Below, in pieces: positions 52,048 through 62,662 of a DNA stretch of 64,000 nucleotides. The stretch lies in the NCBI GenBank assembly GCA_902786855.1, contig CADAEH010000003.1:1-64000 (forward strand). The letters are read 5' to 3'. A program made the translations under genes and the position numbers. Under the pieces are notes generated by a model. The model saw nothing but the letters and a program-made list of their open reading frames with translations. It was not told the origin of the DNA and did not search any database. Positions within the stretch are counted from its first letter, which is position 1. Each line of letters starts with the position of its first letter. Origin of the DNA: an uncultured Eubacteriales bacterium (GTDB lineage: Bacteria; Bacillota; Clostridia; Peptostreptococcales; Anaerovoracaceae).

Positions 52048-52083
52048 AAAACTGCTGCACGGTATAATCCGTCGCAGCAGTTT
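52048..52083 (-). terminator. Terminator after the EFR1 ferredoxin gene
   Basis: CTGCTGC/GCAGCAG stem with inner ACGG/CCGT, flanked by AAAA and TTTAA. On the minus strand it ends in GTTTTGTG. Confidence 0.65.
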
Positions 52084-52108
52084 AACGATAATTGAAAAAA
52101 ATATGAGA

Positions 52109-52888
52109 CTAGAAAGAAATGATCTCCTGATTGAGGTCATCGACTGTGACATTGGCGTTGTGGTAGCGCTCTCTCTTTTCAGTGATCTTTCCGAAATTGA
52201 TAGCTTCCTGCGGGCAGTACTGTACGCATGCGCAGCAAGAGATGCACTTGTCACCAAACACTACTGCTCTGCCGGTGTACTTGATATTATCTGCCGGGCA
52301 CACTTTCGCGCAGGTACCGCACATGATGCAGTTGTCATTGGCTTTCAGTGTGAGTCCCTGCTTGCGGGCTATCTGCGGCCATGCAGCATGCTCCGCTCTG
52401 TTCAAGAGAGCCTTTGACAGTTTCTTCCTGGAAACCACATTATTTCTGACATCTTCCGCGATCCTGTCAGCCAGATATTCAGATCTCGCCTGTGCCTCGA
52501 CTGCTCCCATCTTAGGCATCATGAGATCATGAGGGAAGAGCCAGATGCATGTGCACTGATGAGATACGGCTGCCCAGTATTTCAGTGGAATGACAGCATT
52601 GATCTTGCTGAGACCTTCGCCCTTGTAAGCCGCGCACTGTGCTATACCGAATGTGTAAGCATCCGGGCTTACCTTGATATCTCTGATATACCTCTCTACA
52701 TGTCCCGGAAGACCGCCGCCATAGCAAGGGAATATGAATCCTACTCTTTTTGCTCCCCTTACATCAGTGACAGCAGGATACTTTCTCATCATCACGATAT
52801 CGGTATCACCGAGCTTTTTTGCGATATTCCTGGCCATATCCAGACAATTTCCGGTGCCTGAATAGCAGAAAATAACATTCTCTTTCAT
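52109..52888 (-). CDS. EFR1-family ferredoxin (flavodoxin-like plus two 4Fe-4S)
   Basis: Cytoplasmic redox protein of 259 residues. The flavodoxin-like half starts IFCYSGTGNCLDMARNIAKKLG (FMN phosphate loop) and contains GFIFPCYGGGLPGHVERYI. The C-terminal half is a two-cluster ferredoxin with CIMCGTCAKVCP and CISCCACVQYCP; the spare cysteine in CISCCACV is common in this group. Such proteins are typical of anaerobic Clostridia and move electrons between unknown partners. It is a single gene with its own terminator. Confidence 0.88.
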   Translation of the reverse strand: MKENVIFCYSGTGNCLDMARNIAKKLGDTDIVMMRKYPAVTDVRGAKRVGFIFPCYGGGLPGHVERYIRDIKVSPDAYTFGIAQCAAYKGEGLSKINAVIPLKYWAAVSHQCTCIWLFPHDLMMPKMGAVEAQARSEYLADRIAEDVRNNVVSRKKLSKALLNRAEHAAWPQIARKQGLTLKANDNCIMCGTCAKVCPADNIKYTGRAVVFGDKCISCCACVQYCPQEAINFGKITEKRERYHNANVTVDDLNQEIISF

Positions 52889-52972
52889 ATCTTGATTCTC
52901 CTCTTACTCTGAACAGATGGTAATTACATATCTACTGCGTTTATTATATTGATTATAGGTGTTTCCCGCAAT

Positions 52973-53003
52973 AAAAAACAGATCCGCATATGGCACAGAT
53001 CTG
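52973..53003 (-). terminator. Terminator of the ATP synthase operon
   Basis: Minus-strand CAGATC/GATCTG stem with a GTGCCATATGCG-type loop followed by TTTTTTATT, 26 bp after the atpC stop. Confidence 0.7.
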
Positions 53004-53028
53004 CTTTGATGGCGCACATTATCCGATT

Positions 53029-53475
53029 TTACAGTTTGTGTCTCGGCTTTGATGCTTTGATGCGGCTCAGAGCTCTGGACAATTCTGCCTCAACCATGGC
53101 GTGGTCTCTGTTGCTGTTAGCCCTCTTGAGCTCTTCTCTCGCCTTCTCTTCTGCTCTTTTGGCCCTTGCTTCGTCTATGTCTTCAGGTCTCTCTGCAGTA
53201 TCGACGAGTATCATGGTCTCACCGTTTTCTACCTTGAGAAGTCCATCGGACACTACAACAGACTGCCTGCCGCTGAGGCCCATGTCAGCTGCGGCCTCCC
53301 CTGCAGGAACATATTCAAGCGTACCAGGCACAACAGCCATAATGATATTAGAGTGATTGGCAAGGATGCCCACACTCCCCTCAGTTGTCGGAAGTGATAC
53401 GCTCACCGCCTCGCCATCGTATACAGTATGGTCACTGGCCATTATCTGTAATTTGAATGTAGTGTTTTCAGCCAT
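53029..53475 (-). CDS. atpC: F1Fo ATP synthase subunit epsilon
   Basis: Central-stalk subunit of 148 residues: an N-terminal beta sandwich (FKLQIMASDHTVYDGEAVSVSLPTTEGSVGILANHSNIIMAV) and a C-terminal helical hairpin that can inhibit ATP hydrolysis. The length is slightly above the family norm (about 135) because of the Arg/Lys-rich end. Last gene of the operon, two bases after atpD. Confidence 0.93.
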   Translation of the reverse strand: MAENTTFKLQIMASDHTVYDGEAVSVSLPTTEGSVGILANHSNIIMAVVPGTLEYVPAGEAAADMGLSGRQSVVVSDGLLKVENGETMILVDTAERPEDIDEARAKRAEEKAREELKRANSNRDHAMVEAELSRALSRIKASKPRHKL

Positions 53476-53477
53476 GA

Positions 53478-55777
<2,300 letters not shown>

Positions 55778-55795
55778 TGAACCGAATCTTTACTT

Positions 55796-57538
55796 TTACC
55801 TGTTCCACTTACTGCGGAAATCTGCAGATATATCGATGATTTCCTGTTTAAGATCATCATCAAGCACTCCGGTGCTGTCGATCCTGGTACAGATATCCTG
55901 ATGCTCGTTCTCGAACATCTCTGTCAGGTCCTCTGTGAATTGTGTCACATCGTCGACATCGAGGCCTTTCATCGTATGTGCAAGCGCCATCACAAGAGTG
56001 ATGACCTGCTCATGCTGCGATTTAGGATGATACTGTTTCTGTCTCAGCATCCTCATCAGGCCCTGACCGTATTCAAGCTGTGACCTTGTCTGCTCATCAA
56101 GATCTGATGCGAACTGTGTAAAGACTTCCATCTCACGGTACTGCGCGAGATCGATACGCAGAGTACCCGTCGCTTTCTTCATAGCTTTGGTCTGCGCTGC
56201 TCCGCCTACACGGGATACAGACAAGCCGACATTTACAGCCGGTCTCTGTCCTGAGAAGAACAGGTCTGATTCAAGGAATATCTGTCCGTCTGTGATAGAT
56301 ATGATGTTGGTCGGAATGTATGCCGAAACATCTCCTGCCTGAGTCTCAACGATAGGAAGTGCCGTAATGGATCCGCCCCCGATCTTGTCTGACAGTCTTG
56401 CCGCTCTCTCGAGCAGTCTTGAATGCAGATAGAAAACGTCTCCCGGATATGCTTCACGTCCCGGTGACCTGTCGAGCAGAAGTGACAGCGCACGATATGC
56501 GACCGCATGTTTTGACAGATCATCGTATACTATGAGGACGTCCTTGCCCTTGTTCATGAAATACTCTGCCATAGCGCATCCGGCATACGGTGCGATGTAC
56601 TGCAGAGGAGCAGGTTCGCTTGCTCCGGCGGAAACTATGATGGAATGATCCATCGCGCCGTGCTTTATCAGGGTCTGCTGGATCTGGACTACCGACGAGT
56701 TCTTCTGACCGATCGCAACATAGATGCATATGCAGTTCTTGCCGTTCTGGTTGATCATGGCATCTACAGCAATTGCGGTCTTGCCTGTCTGACGGTCTCC
56801 GATGATCAGCTCTCTCTGGCCCCTGCCTATAGGGAACATCGAATCGATCGAGAAGATACCCGTTTCGAGAGGAGTGTCTACCGGTTGTCTGTCTATGATG
56901 GATGGAGCCGGTGTCTCGATAGGCATGTATCCGGAGGCTTCTATCTCTCCGAGTCCGTCGATCGGGACTCCGAGCGAGTCGACTACCCTGCCCAGAAAAC
57001 CTTCTCCGACAGGGACTCCTGCAGTTTTGCCCGTCCTCTTTACGCTTGAGCCTTCAACGACATCATCATCGTCGTTAAAGAGAACGCAGCCGATCTCATC
57101 GGCACGGATATCCTGCACCATGCCTCTGACTCCGTCTGCAAACAGCAGGATCTCTCCGTAAGTAGCCTGATCGAGTCCGCTTACTGTCGCTATTCCGTCA
57201 CCGACTGTCTTGACTTCTCCGACCTGCTCGGCGAGAGCCTCAGGAGTCCATGACTGGATGGTCTCCTTAAGGAGCGGTATGATATTGCCGTTGGTCGCAG
57301 GTACTTTGACCAGAGTATCGCGAAGCTGGCGGAACCTGCCTCCGACTGACCAGTCGTAGATATCATTTCCGACTTCAAGACGGAACCCGCCCGGGAAAGC
57401 ATCCGACTCGATCCACTCGAGCTCTACGCCCTCTCCGTATTTCTTTTCTATAAATTTCTCAAATCTCGCACGCTGCTCATCACTTGGCGCAACAGCCGAG
57501 TATATACGAGCTGCAAGCTTTTTATCATTCATTTCCAT
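55796..57538 (-). CDS. atpA: F1Fo ATP synthase subunit alpha with fused delta C-terminal domain
   Basis: Non-catalytic nucleotide-binding subunit of 580 residues, about 75 longer than normal. Residues about 85-580 are a standard alpha subunit (VGDGIATVSGLDQATYGE; Walker A GDRQTGKTAIAVD; SVGLSVSRVGGAAQ). Residues about 5-80 match the C-terminal domain of the delta (OSCP) subunit: YSAVAPSDEQRARFEKFIEKKYG and, most tellingly, GGFRLEVGNDIYDWSVGGRFRQLRDTL. No separate atpH exists: atpF ends 46 bp upstream, where atpH normally lies. GAGG eight bases before the ATG supports this start. The fusion replaces the delta N-terminal domain, which normally docks on the N-terminus of alpha, by a covalent link. 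Confidence 0.92.
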   Translation of the reverse strand: MEMNDKKLAARIYSAVAPSDEQRARFEKFIEKKYGEGVELEWIESDAFPGGFRLEVGNDIYDWSVGGRFRQLRDTLVKVPATNGNIIPLLKETIQSWTPEALAEQVGEVKTVGDGIATVSGLDQATYGEILLFADGVRGMVQDIRADEIGCVLFNDDDDVVEGSSVKRTGKTAGVPVGEGFLGRVVDSLGVPIDGLGEIEASGYMPIETPAPSIIDRQPVDTPLETGIFSIDSMFPIGRGQRELIIGDRQTGKTAIAVDAMINQNGKNCICIYVAIGQKNSSVVQIQQTLIKHGAMDHSIIVSAGASEPAPLQYIAPYAGCAMAEYFMNKGKDVLIVYDDLSKHAVAYRALSLLLDRSPGREAYPGDVFYLHSRLLERAARLSDKIGGGSITALPIVETQAGDVSAYIPTNIISITDGQIFLESDLFFSGQRPAVNVGLSVSRVGGAAQTKAMKKATGTLRIDLAQYREMEVFTQFASDLDEQTRSQLEYGQGLMRMLRQKQYHPKSQHEQVITLVMALAHTMKGLDVDDVTQFTEDLTEMFENEHQDICTRIDSTGVLDDDLKQEIIDISADFRSKWNR

Positions 57539-57584
57539 ACTAAGAACCTCATTTATTTAACTGAGGAATGAGCTGTGCTGGATC

Positions 57585-58070
57585 CTATTTCTCCTCTGCT
57601 GCATCCAGGAACTGATCGAAGGCATCCGAAGCGGACTGCTCGAGTGTGAGCTTTTCCATTGCATCGGTCACCATTCCTGCGATCTCTTTCTGTGCAGAGG
57701 CAATGATCTCATCTTTCTCTCTTTCAGCTTCTGCTTTGGCATCGCTGATTATCTTCTCAGCGTCTGTCTTGGCCTGAGCCAGCTGGTGGTCGCGCTGATC
57801 AGAGATTTCTTTGTTCATCTTCGCCTTTTCGGCCCTGATCTCTTCATCGAATGATCTGACCTTTTCATCATAAGCATCTCTGTTGCTCTCTGCTTCCTTT
57901 AATGCGTCTGCGGCTCTGCTGTCCATATCAGCATAATAGGCAGTTCTCTTTGCCATAAAGTCCCTGACCGGTTTGTAGAGCAATATGTACAGAGCGCCGA
58001 AGAGGATCGTGAAGTTGAACAGGTGCAGCAATATCTGCTGCCAGTCTATGTTAAGTGGTATACCTGTCAT
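57585..58070 (-). CDS. atpF: F1Fo ATP synthase subunit b
   Basis: Peripheral stalk subunit of 161 residues. One N-terminal membrane helix (LLHLFNFTILFGALYILLYKPVRDFM) is followed by a long charged helix (about 35-150). The C-terminus, where delta normally binds, is AMEKLTLEQSASDAFDQFLDAAEEK. One b gene only, so a homodimer is expected. Confidence 0.93.
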   Translation of the reverse strand: MTGIPLNIDWQQILLHLFNFTILFGALYILLYKPVRDFMAKRTAYYADMDSRAADALKEAESNRDAYDEKVRSFDEEIRAEKAKMNKEISDQRDHQLAQAKTDAEKIISDAKAEAEREKDEIIASAQKEIAGMVTDAMEKLTLEQSASDAFDQFLDAAEEK

Positions 58071-58098
58071 CTCTTATATCTCCATGTACGATCTGTAG

Positions 58099-58476
58099 CT
58101 ATAATACGAATATTATCAGGATTACAACGAGCAGCGCATAGATGATCGCCGTCTCGATAAATACAAGTCCAAGCATGAAATTCGTTCGGATCTTTCCGTC
58201 TGCTTCAGGCTGACGTGAGATACCCTCTGCAGCTTTTCCGCCGGAGATACCCATTCCGATCCCGCCTCCGCATGCTGCCAGTCCGATAGCGATACCCGAA
58301 GCGATAGCCTTGAGTCCTGTCGTATTATCAGCCTCAGCTGCGACCTGCTCGGTCTGTGCCGGTGTACCGGTATCCTGAGTGTCCGCAAAAGCCCCGATAG
58401 TAGCTACGGTACCCATGATCGCGATGATCAGTCCGAGTACCAGTGCGAGTCTTGCCAGTTTCCTTGAATTAGCCAT
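58099..58476 (-). CDS. atpE: F1Fo ATP synthase subunit c with long N-terminal extension
   Basis: Membrane rotor subunit, 125 residues against a usual 70-90. The first 30 residues look like a signal peptide (KLARLALVLGLIIAIMGTVATIGAFA), followed by an acidic linker (TQDTGTPAQTEQVAAEADN) before the two-helix hairpin. The polar loop is RQPEADGKI. The ion-binding Glu is in MLGLVFIETAIIYALL. The Gln that marks Na+-binding c subunits (position 32 in Ilyobacter) is Met here and the Pro at 28 is Gly, so proton coupling is more likely; this comes from alignment by eye. The extension may be cleaved to expose the mature N-terminus. Confidence 0.9.
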   Translation of the reverse strand: MANSRKLARLALVLGLIIAIMGTVATIGAFADTQDTGTPAQTEQVAAEADNTTGLKAIASGIAIGLAACGGGIGMGISGGKAAEGISRQPEADGKIRTNFMLGLVFIETAIIYALLVVILIIFVL

Positions 58477-58498
58477 TTTGTTTTCCTCCGTCAGTATT

Positions 58499-59383
58499 CT
58501 ATGCTGCTGCAGTCTCTTCAGACTGGGCAGTTTCTGCCTTGTTGATGATTTTCTTATCTTTTCTGCGCTTCTTCTCTTTTGGCGGTTTCGGCGTGTTGTC
58601 TGAAACCTGTCCGTAGAAGAGCGATGTCAGCATGGTCAGGACGTATGCCTGAATGAGAGCATGCAGCAGTGTGAACAGCACGCCCACAAGCACCGGCACT
58701 ACGTAGCTCAGCGATGAATAGTAGTAAACCAGTTCAGTTACAAGTGCTCCGGAAAGCAGGGCACCGAACAGTCTGAATGAAAGGGATATCGGCAGTGAAT
58801 ACTCTTTGAGTGTCTTGCCTATTCCCTTCACTCCGTTGCCTGCGATACCGCCCGACATAATGACGAGGTACGAAAGGCATCCCATCATTATTGCTCCGTT
58901 GATGTCCGAAAGCGGAGCCGGAAGAGATATCGATAAGCCTTCCGTCGTGACCGCCTGTACTCCGAAGAGCTCGAACAGAGTACCTGTGAAAATATAGGAA
59001 CCTGCTGCAAATATATATGCACCCAGAAACCCGTTGATCTTTGAATTGCCTTTTGCCATGTTGTCAAACAGGCCGACGACAGTTTCCAGAACAAGCTGGA
59101 ATTTTCCCGGTACCATCGTGAACTTAGGAATGAAAAATATCCTGCAGATAAGCGCGAATACTATCAGGATCCCAGACACGATGACACCTGCCATCAGACC
59201 CGGATTGACTTCCAGGCCAAACAAGCTGACCTTGTTGATATCGTGCAGAACGGCGTCCCGCATCACCTGCTGTATCGTTTCCTCTTCACCGGAACTCCCT
59301 CCGGCCAGGATCGCTCCGAGCATGAATACGAGAGCTATCACAGCAAATATCAATGCCGCTTTTCGTCTCTCCTGCTTTGTCAT
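58499..59383 (-). CDS. atpB: F1Fo ATP synthase subunit a
   Basis: Stator membrane subunit with the ion half-channels, 294 residues from the ATG at 59383 (AGGGAG upstream); a longer frame runs into the leader terminator. Helices are clear; the essential Arg is in LSFRLFGALLSGALV, and LHALIQAYVLTMLTSLFYG is the family ending. A Lys/Arg-rich tail (PPKEKKRRKDKKII) follows. First gene of the operon B-E-F-(delta)A-G-D-C; no atpI precedes it. Confidence 0.93.
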   Translation of the reverse strand: MTKQERRKAALIFAVIALVFMLGAILAGGSSGEEETIQQVMRDAVLHDINKVSLFGLEVNPGLMAGVIVSGILIVFALICRIFFIPKFTMVPGKFQLVLETVVGLFDNMAKGNSKINGFLGAYIFAAGSYIFTGTLFELFGVQAVTTEGLSISLPAPLSDINGAIMMGCLSYLVIMSGGIAGNGVKGIGKTLKEYSLPISLSFRLFGALLSGALVTELVYYYSSLSYVVPVLVGVLFTLLHALIQAYVLTMLTSLFYGQVSDNTPKPPKEKKRRKDKKIINKAETAQSEETAAA

Positions 59384-59406
59384 AAGCAGCACTCCCTTCA
59401 GTCTGC

Positions 59407-59462
59407 AAAAATAAAAGACCATCTCTACTTCGCAGCATCAGCTGCGGTCAGTCGAGGCGGTC
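59407..59462 (-). terminator. Terminator-like hairpin (possible attenuator) in the atp leader
   Basis: Minus-strand GACC-CTC-GCAGC (inner loop TGAT) GCTGC-GAG-GGTC stem followed by TTTTATTTTT, ending 24 bases before the atpB start. Being downstream of the candidate promoter at 59531-59558 and upstream of the first gene, it would have to be read through for expression. Confidence 0.5.
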
Positions 59463-59530
59463 TGTGTCTGTCAGTTATAAGCCGTCTTGGCTACTGGTTT
59501 TATGCATCTCTGTCACCCTTTAACGATGTT

Positions 59531-59558
59531 ATTATACTCCATATATCTCCCAATTCAA
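59531..59558 (-). promoter_or_regulatory. Candidate promoter of the ATP synthase operon
   Basis: Minus-strand TTGAAT (59558-59553), 16-base spacer, TATAAT (59536-59531). It leaves a leader of about 140 nt. Confidence 0.5.
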
Positions 59559-59745
59559 GACAAAAATTACAGCAAAATGACTGATGTTCATTTGCAGTCA
59601 TTAGCTGCTTTCCCGTCAATATAATAACTCCGTCCTATGGCTTTCTGTTTACAAAAAGCGGGTATGTGATTATACTTCTTGTGTAAGTTGTTTTAACTGT
59701 ATATCAATGCAGATAATCAATAACATTCAGGGGAGTGGACGATCA

Positions 59746-60399
59746 ATGGCAAAAAACGCCGGAAGAAAAGCGAACGCTGCGGCACAGAAAAAGCCCGTAA
59801 CAGTCGACAGAAGTAAAGATGTCATATATCAGGTGAAAACCAGGCGGGATTCAGATATCATCAAGGCTTATATCACCTTTAATTACCGTGTGATGCATCC
59901 CGGTGTCACCCCGAGGCTCATCCTTTTTGGCATACTCATTGCAGCGCCTGCTATTATCGTTAAGACAATGTGGCTCAGGATCGCTCTCGCTGTCGTCGGA
60001 GTGCTCCTTATTCTGCTCGGTCTGTTCCGCCAGTACATATCTCTTGCCCTGACCAAGAGCAATGACGAGGCATATAAGAATGGCACGGAATTCACATACG
60101 AGTTCACTCAGGCAGACGCCAGATCGTGGACCGGCAATTCTCTGGAAAGTTCAGGAAAATACAAGGATGTCACCGCATTCTATTATGATAAGGATTACTT
60201 CTATCTCGGGATGAAGAGCAGAGACTTTTTCATCCTGCCAAAGTCAAGATTCACCATAGGTGATCCGGCTGGATTCGAAGAATTCATATATAAAAAGAGC
60301 AAGAAGACATGCAGATGGATACCTGACAATTTCAGAGATCAGATGAAGCAGCGCAGGGCAAAACGTGCTGTCGGCGCAGATCCACAGGCAAAGCAGTAA
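59746..60399 (+). CDS. YcxB-like membrane protein, 217 aa
   Basis: Membrane protein with two closely spaced helices (about 61-105: RLILFGILIAAPAIIVK and LRIALAVVGVLLILLGL) and a soluble C-terminal domain. The domain reads GTEFTYEFTQADARSWTGNSLESSGKYKDVTAFYYDKDYFYLGMKSRDFFILPKSRF in pieces, which fits the YcxB family of unknown function. N-terminal and C-terminal ends are basic. The ATG at 59746 (MAKNAGRK) is chosen, with GGGGAG ahead of it. Single gene, divergent from the atp operon. Confidence 0.65.
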   Translation: MAKNAGRKANAAAQKKPVTVDRSKDVIYQVKTRRDSDIIKAYITFNYRVMHPGVTPRLILFGILIAAPAIIVKTMWLRIALAVVGVLLILLGLFRQYISLALTKSNDEAYKNGTEFTYEFTQADARSWTGNSLESSGKYKDVTAFYYDKDYFYLGMKSRDFFILPKSRFTIGDPAGFEEFIYKKSKKTCRWIPDNFRDQMKQRRAKRAVGADPQAKQ

Positions 60400-60416
60400 A
60401 CATGCGATTTAAAAGC

Positions 60417-60446
60417 AAAACTGCCGGACAAACCGGCAGTTTTTTA
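60417..60446. terminator. Bidirectional terminator
   Basis: AAAACTGCCGG-ACAAA-CCGGCAGTTTTTT between the convergent YcxB-like and macro-domain genes. Confidence 0.85.
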
Positions 60447-60463
60447 TTGCGATCCTTTGTCTG

Positions 60464-61690
60464 TCACGCTCCGAGCAACATCTGGTCGAACTCGAAGAGT
60501 ATGCAGTTGACCTCGTGAATGTTGGTGAATCCGTGCTCTATACAGTATTTGACTATGATATCAAAATGGTTGCTCGGAGAAAGCGACAAGCCTGCCCTTC
60601 TGAGCAGATCAGTTGTTTCATCAAGGTTGAGACCGAGCGCTATAGCGAAAGCGATCGCTGTTTTCTTGGTAGGATTATAGTTCACATTGCTGCGTATCTT
60701 GGAGAACAGCTTTCTGTCGATATTAGCCTTCTTGTATACCTCCGGGTCGGTCATTCCCTTACTGTCGATCATCCTGAAGAGCATCTGCTGGAAAGTCTCT
60801 TCTTTAGTGTTGAGCAGTTTCTCCAGAGACTCATCTATACTCCTCTTTGAATAAAGTGCACCTGTTGTCTCATCAGGGACAATAGATTTCTCACTTTCCA
60901 TACTTTCCGGAAGTGCCATGCCAACACTGTATCCGGTATCAGGATCGGCTTCCTCGTAATGCTTCGGAGCTTCTGTCCTCTCGGCCTTCTCAGCCTTCTC
61001 TTCTCTGTCTCCCTTCCTGCGCAGGAACCTGAATCCGCCACTGGCTTTTTTTCTGACAGGCGGCATCGCTGAACGAGGAGCAGAACGCATCACATCCTCA
61101 TCGATCGGGACTGATGATTCCGGAGCTAAGAACGGCAGAGCTTCGTCAAACACCCTTCGCTTTGCATCAGCATCACATATATATGATCTGATATCAGAAA
61201 ACAGTTCTGATGAAAGCGCGAAAGATTCCTTGTCATATACGACAAGGCTGATGTCCATTTCATGATCGTCCAGGAAATCCGTAAATTCCCTTACCGCGAT
61301 GTCAAGCGCAGCATTCTTGGGAAATCCGTATGTGCCTGTGGAGATAAGCGGAAATGCGATCGATTCGCACTCAAGCCTGACAGCTTCGCGGAGACAGTTC
61401 CGATAGCAATGTGCAACAGTCTCCTTTTCTCCGTGATCGCCGCCGCGCCATGCAGGTCCGACAGTATGAATGATGTATTTTGCATCAAGGTCAAATGCAG
61501 GTGTTACTGCGGCCTGCCCCGGCTCCATATCCCCTATCTTAGCTCTTTCATCAAGCAGAGCTTCCATGCCGGCAGCTTCATAGATTGCCAGATCCGTGCC
61601 CTCTCCGACACCAACATGCGGGTTGGCAGTATTCACTATCGCATCCGCACTTACTCTAGTTATGTCATTTCTGATTATTGAAAGCGGCAT
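60464..61690 (-). CDS. Macro-domain protein with C-terminal helix-turn-helix-like domain, 408 aa
   Basis: Residues 1-170 are a macro domain that binds ADP-ribose or related ligands: DAIVNTANPHVGVGEGTDLAIYEAAG (the usual GGGVDGAIH loop appears as VGEGTDLAIY), YIIHTVGPAWRGG and FPLISTGTYGFPKNAALDIA. A charged linker (about 190-290) is of low complexity (RRKGDREEKAEKAERTEAPKH). Residues about 290-408 are helical and look like an XRE-type helix-turn-helix: TFQQMLFRMIDSKGMTDPEVYKKANIDR, LFSKIRSN, KKTAIAFAIALGLNLDE. It could be a ligand-controlled regulator or an enzyme removing ADP-ribose. Single gene. Confidence 0.75.
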   Translation of the reverse strand: MPLSIIRNDITRVSADAIVNTANPHVGVGEGTDLAIYEAAGMEALLDERAKIGDMEPGQAAVTPAFDLDAKYIIHTVGPAWRGGDHGEKETVAHCYRNCLREAVRLECESIAFPLISTGTYGFPKNAALDIAVREFTDFLDDHEMDISLVVYDKESFALSSELFSDIRSYICDADAKRRVFDEALPFLAPESSVPIDEDVMRSAPRSAMPPVRKKASGGFRFLRRKGDREEKAEKAERTEAPKHYEEADPDTGYSVGMALPESMESEKSIVPDETTGALYSKRSIDESLEKLLNTKEETFQQMLFRMIDSKGMTDPEVYKKANIDRKLFSKIRSNVNYNPTKKTAIAFAIALGLNLDETTDLLRRAGLSLSPSNHFDIIVKYCIEHGFTNIHEVNCILFEFDQMLLGA

Positions 61691-61753
61691 CTTATCCCTC
61701 CCTGTAGATCTCTTTGGATCAGTATATCATCAAAAGCTGCAAATACAAATTAC

Positions 61754-61783
61754 AGGAAGAACTCCGAAAATGGAGTTCTTCCT
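61754..61783 (-). terminator. Hairpin after the VWA protein gene
   Basis: Perfect 12-bp stem AGGAAGAACTCC/GGAGTTCTTCCT with a six-base loop. The T-run on the minus strand is poor (GTAATTTG), so it may be a weak terminator. Confidence 0.5.
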
Positions 61784-61843
61784 CTGAGTGAACGCGGGAA
61801 CACAGCTTTTGCTCCACCGGAGCTGCAGACCGTTTCTGTCTTT

Positions 61844-62518
61844 CTATTTTCTTCTGTTTTTCTTTCTGTAGTTTTCTCTTATCGGAGCCAGTGCATCCTC
61901 TTCCTCAAAGACTGCACTCATTTCCATGGTCGCACACTTTCTGAGCTTTGCCACTGCATCTCCGACAACTGAGTAGTTGAGCGCGGTACCGGCGCTGTCG
62001 CACTCATATCTGGCTGCGCGGGAAGCACCGATCCCTATTTTTGCCGCTTCTGCAGCAGCGTCTATGTTCGCTCCGAGGAAAATGAACTCCCAGTTGTATT
62101 TCTCCTTCTGCCTTTCGATCATTCGGCGGACTTTGTTGTAATTGTATCTTCTGCTCGCATTTTCCATACCGTCAGTCGTTATGATGAAAATAGTCTTTTC
62201 AGGCACATCCTCTTCCCTTGCATACTTGTGGATATTGCCGATGTGATGGATCGCATCTCCCACCGCATCGAGAAGAGCTGTACATCCGCGTACATAATAC
62301 TGCCTGTCGGTCATCGGCTCGACTTTGCCGATGTCCACTCTGTCATAGATCACTTCACTCTGATCGTCAAAGAGTATCACGGATACATAAGCCTCTCCGT
62401 CTTCCTTTTTCTGCTTTTCGATCATGCCGTTGAATCCGCCTATAGTATCAGCCTCCAGGCCGCTCATTGATCCGCTTCTGTCGAGTATCATTACCAGTTC
62501 TGTAAGTCCCTTTTTCAT
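61844..62518 (-). CDS. VWA (von Willebrand factor A) domain protein, 224 aa
   Basis: Cytoplasmic protein made almost only of one VWA domain. The metal site is intact: VMILDRSGSMSGLE (DxSxS, residues 13-17), the conserved Thr in GCTALLDAVGDAI, and the Asp in IFIITTDGMENAS. The C-terminus is Lys/Arg-rich. VWA proteins of this type often pair with MoxR AAA ATPases, but none is near. Preceded by GGAGG before the ATG. Single gene. Confidence 0.82.
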   Translation of the reverse strand: MKKGLTELVMILDRSGSMSGLEADTIGGFNGMIEKQKKEDGEAYVSVILFDDQSEVIYDRVDIGKVEPMTDRQYYVRGCTALLDAVGDAIHHIGNIHKYAREEDVPEKTIFIITTDGMENASRRYNYNKVRRMIERQKEKYNWEFIFLGANIDAAAEAAKIGIGASRAARYECDSAGTALNYSVVGDAVAKLRKCATMEMSAVFEEEDALAPIRENYRKKNRRK

Positions 62519-62662
62519 AATAAATACCTCCTGTCCTGTTATCCGTTGTGAGTTTGCTTATCTCTTGCAGTCTCAGAATAACAAAACGGGAGGATGTAAT
62601 GGTCGCCCTACAGGCGACAAATGTATGGTCTGCAGGGGTCCCGGGGATCATCTGCTAAGTTT

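Noticed and set aside
58099-58476. Na+-coupled ATP synthase
   Set aside because: By alignment by eye the Na+-ligand Gln and nearby Pro of sodium-type c subunits are Met and Gly here, although the Glu-Thr pair is present.
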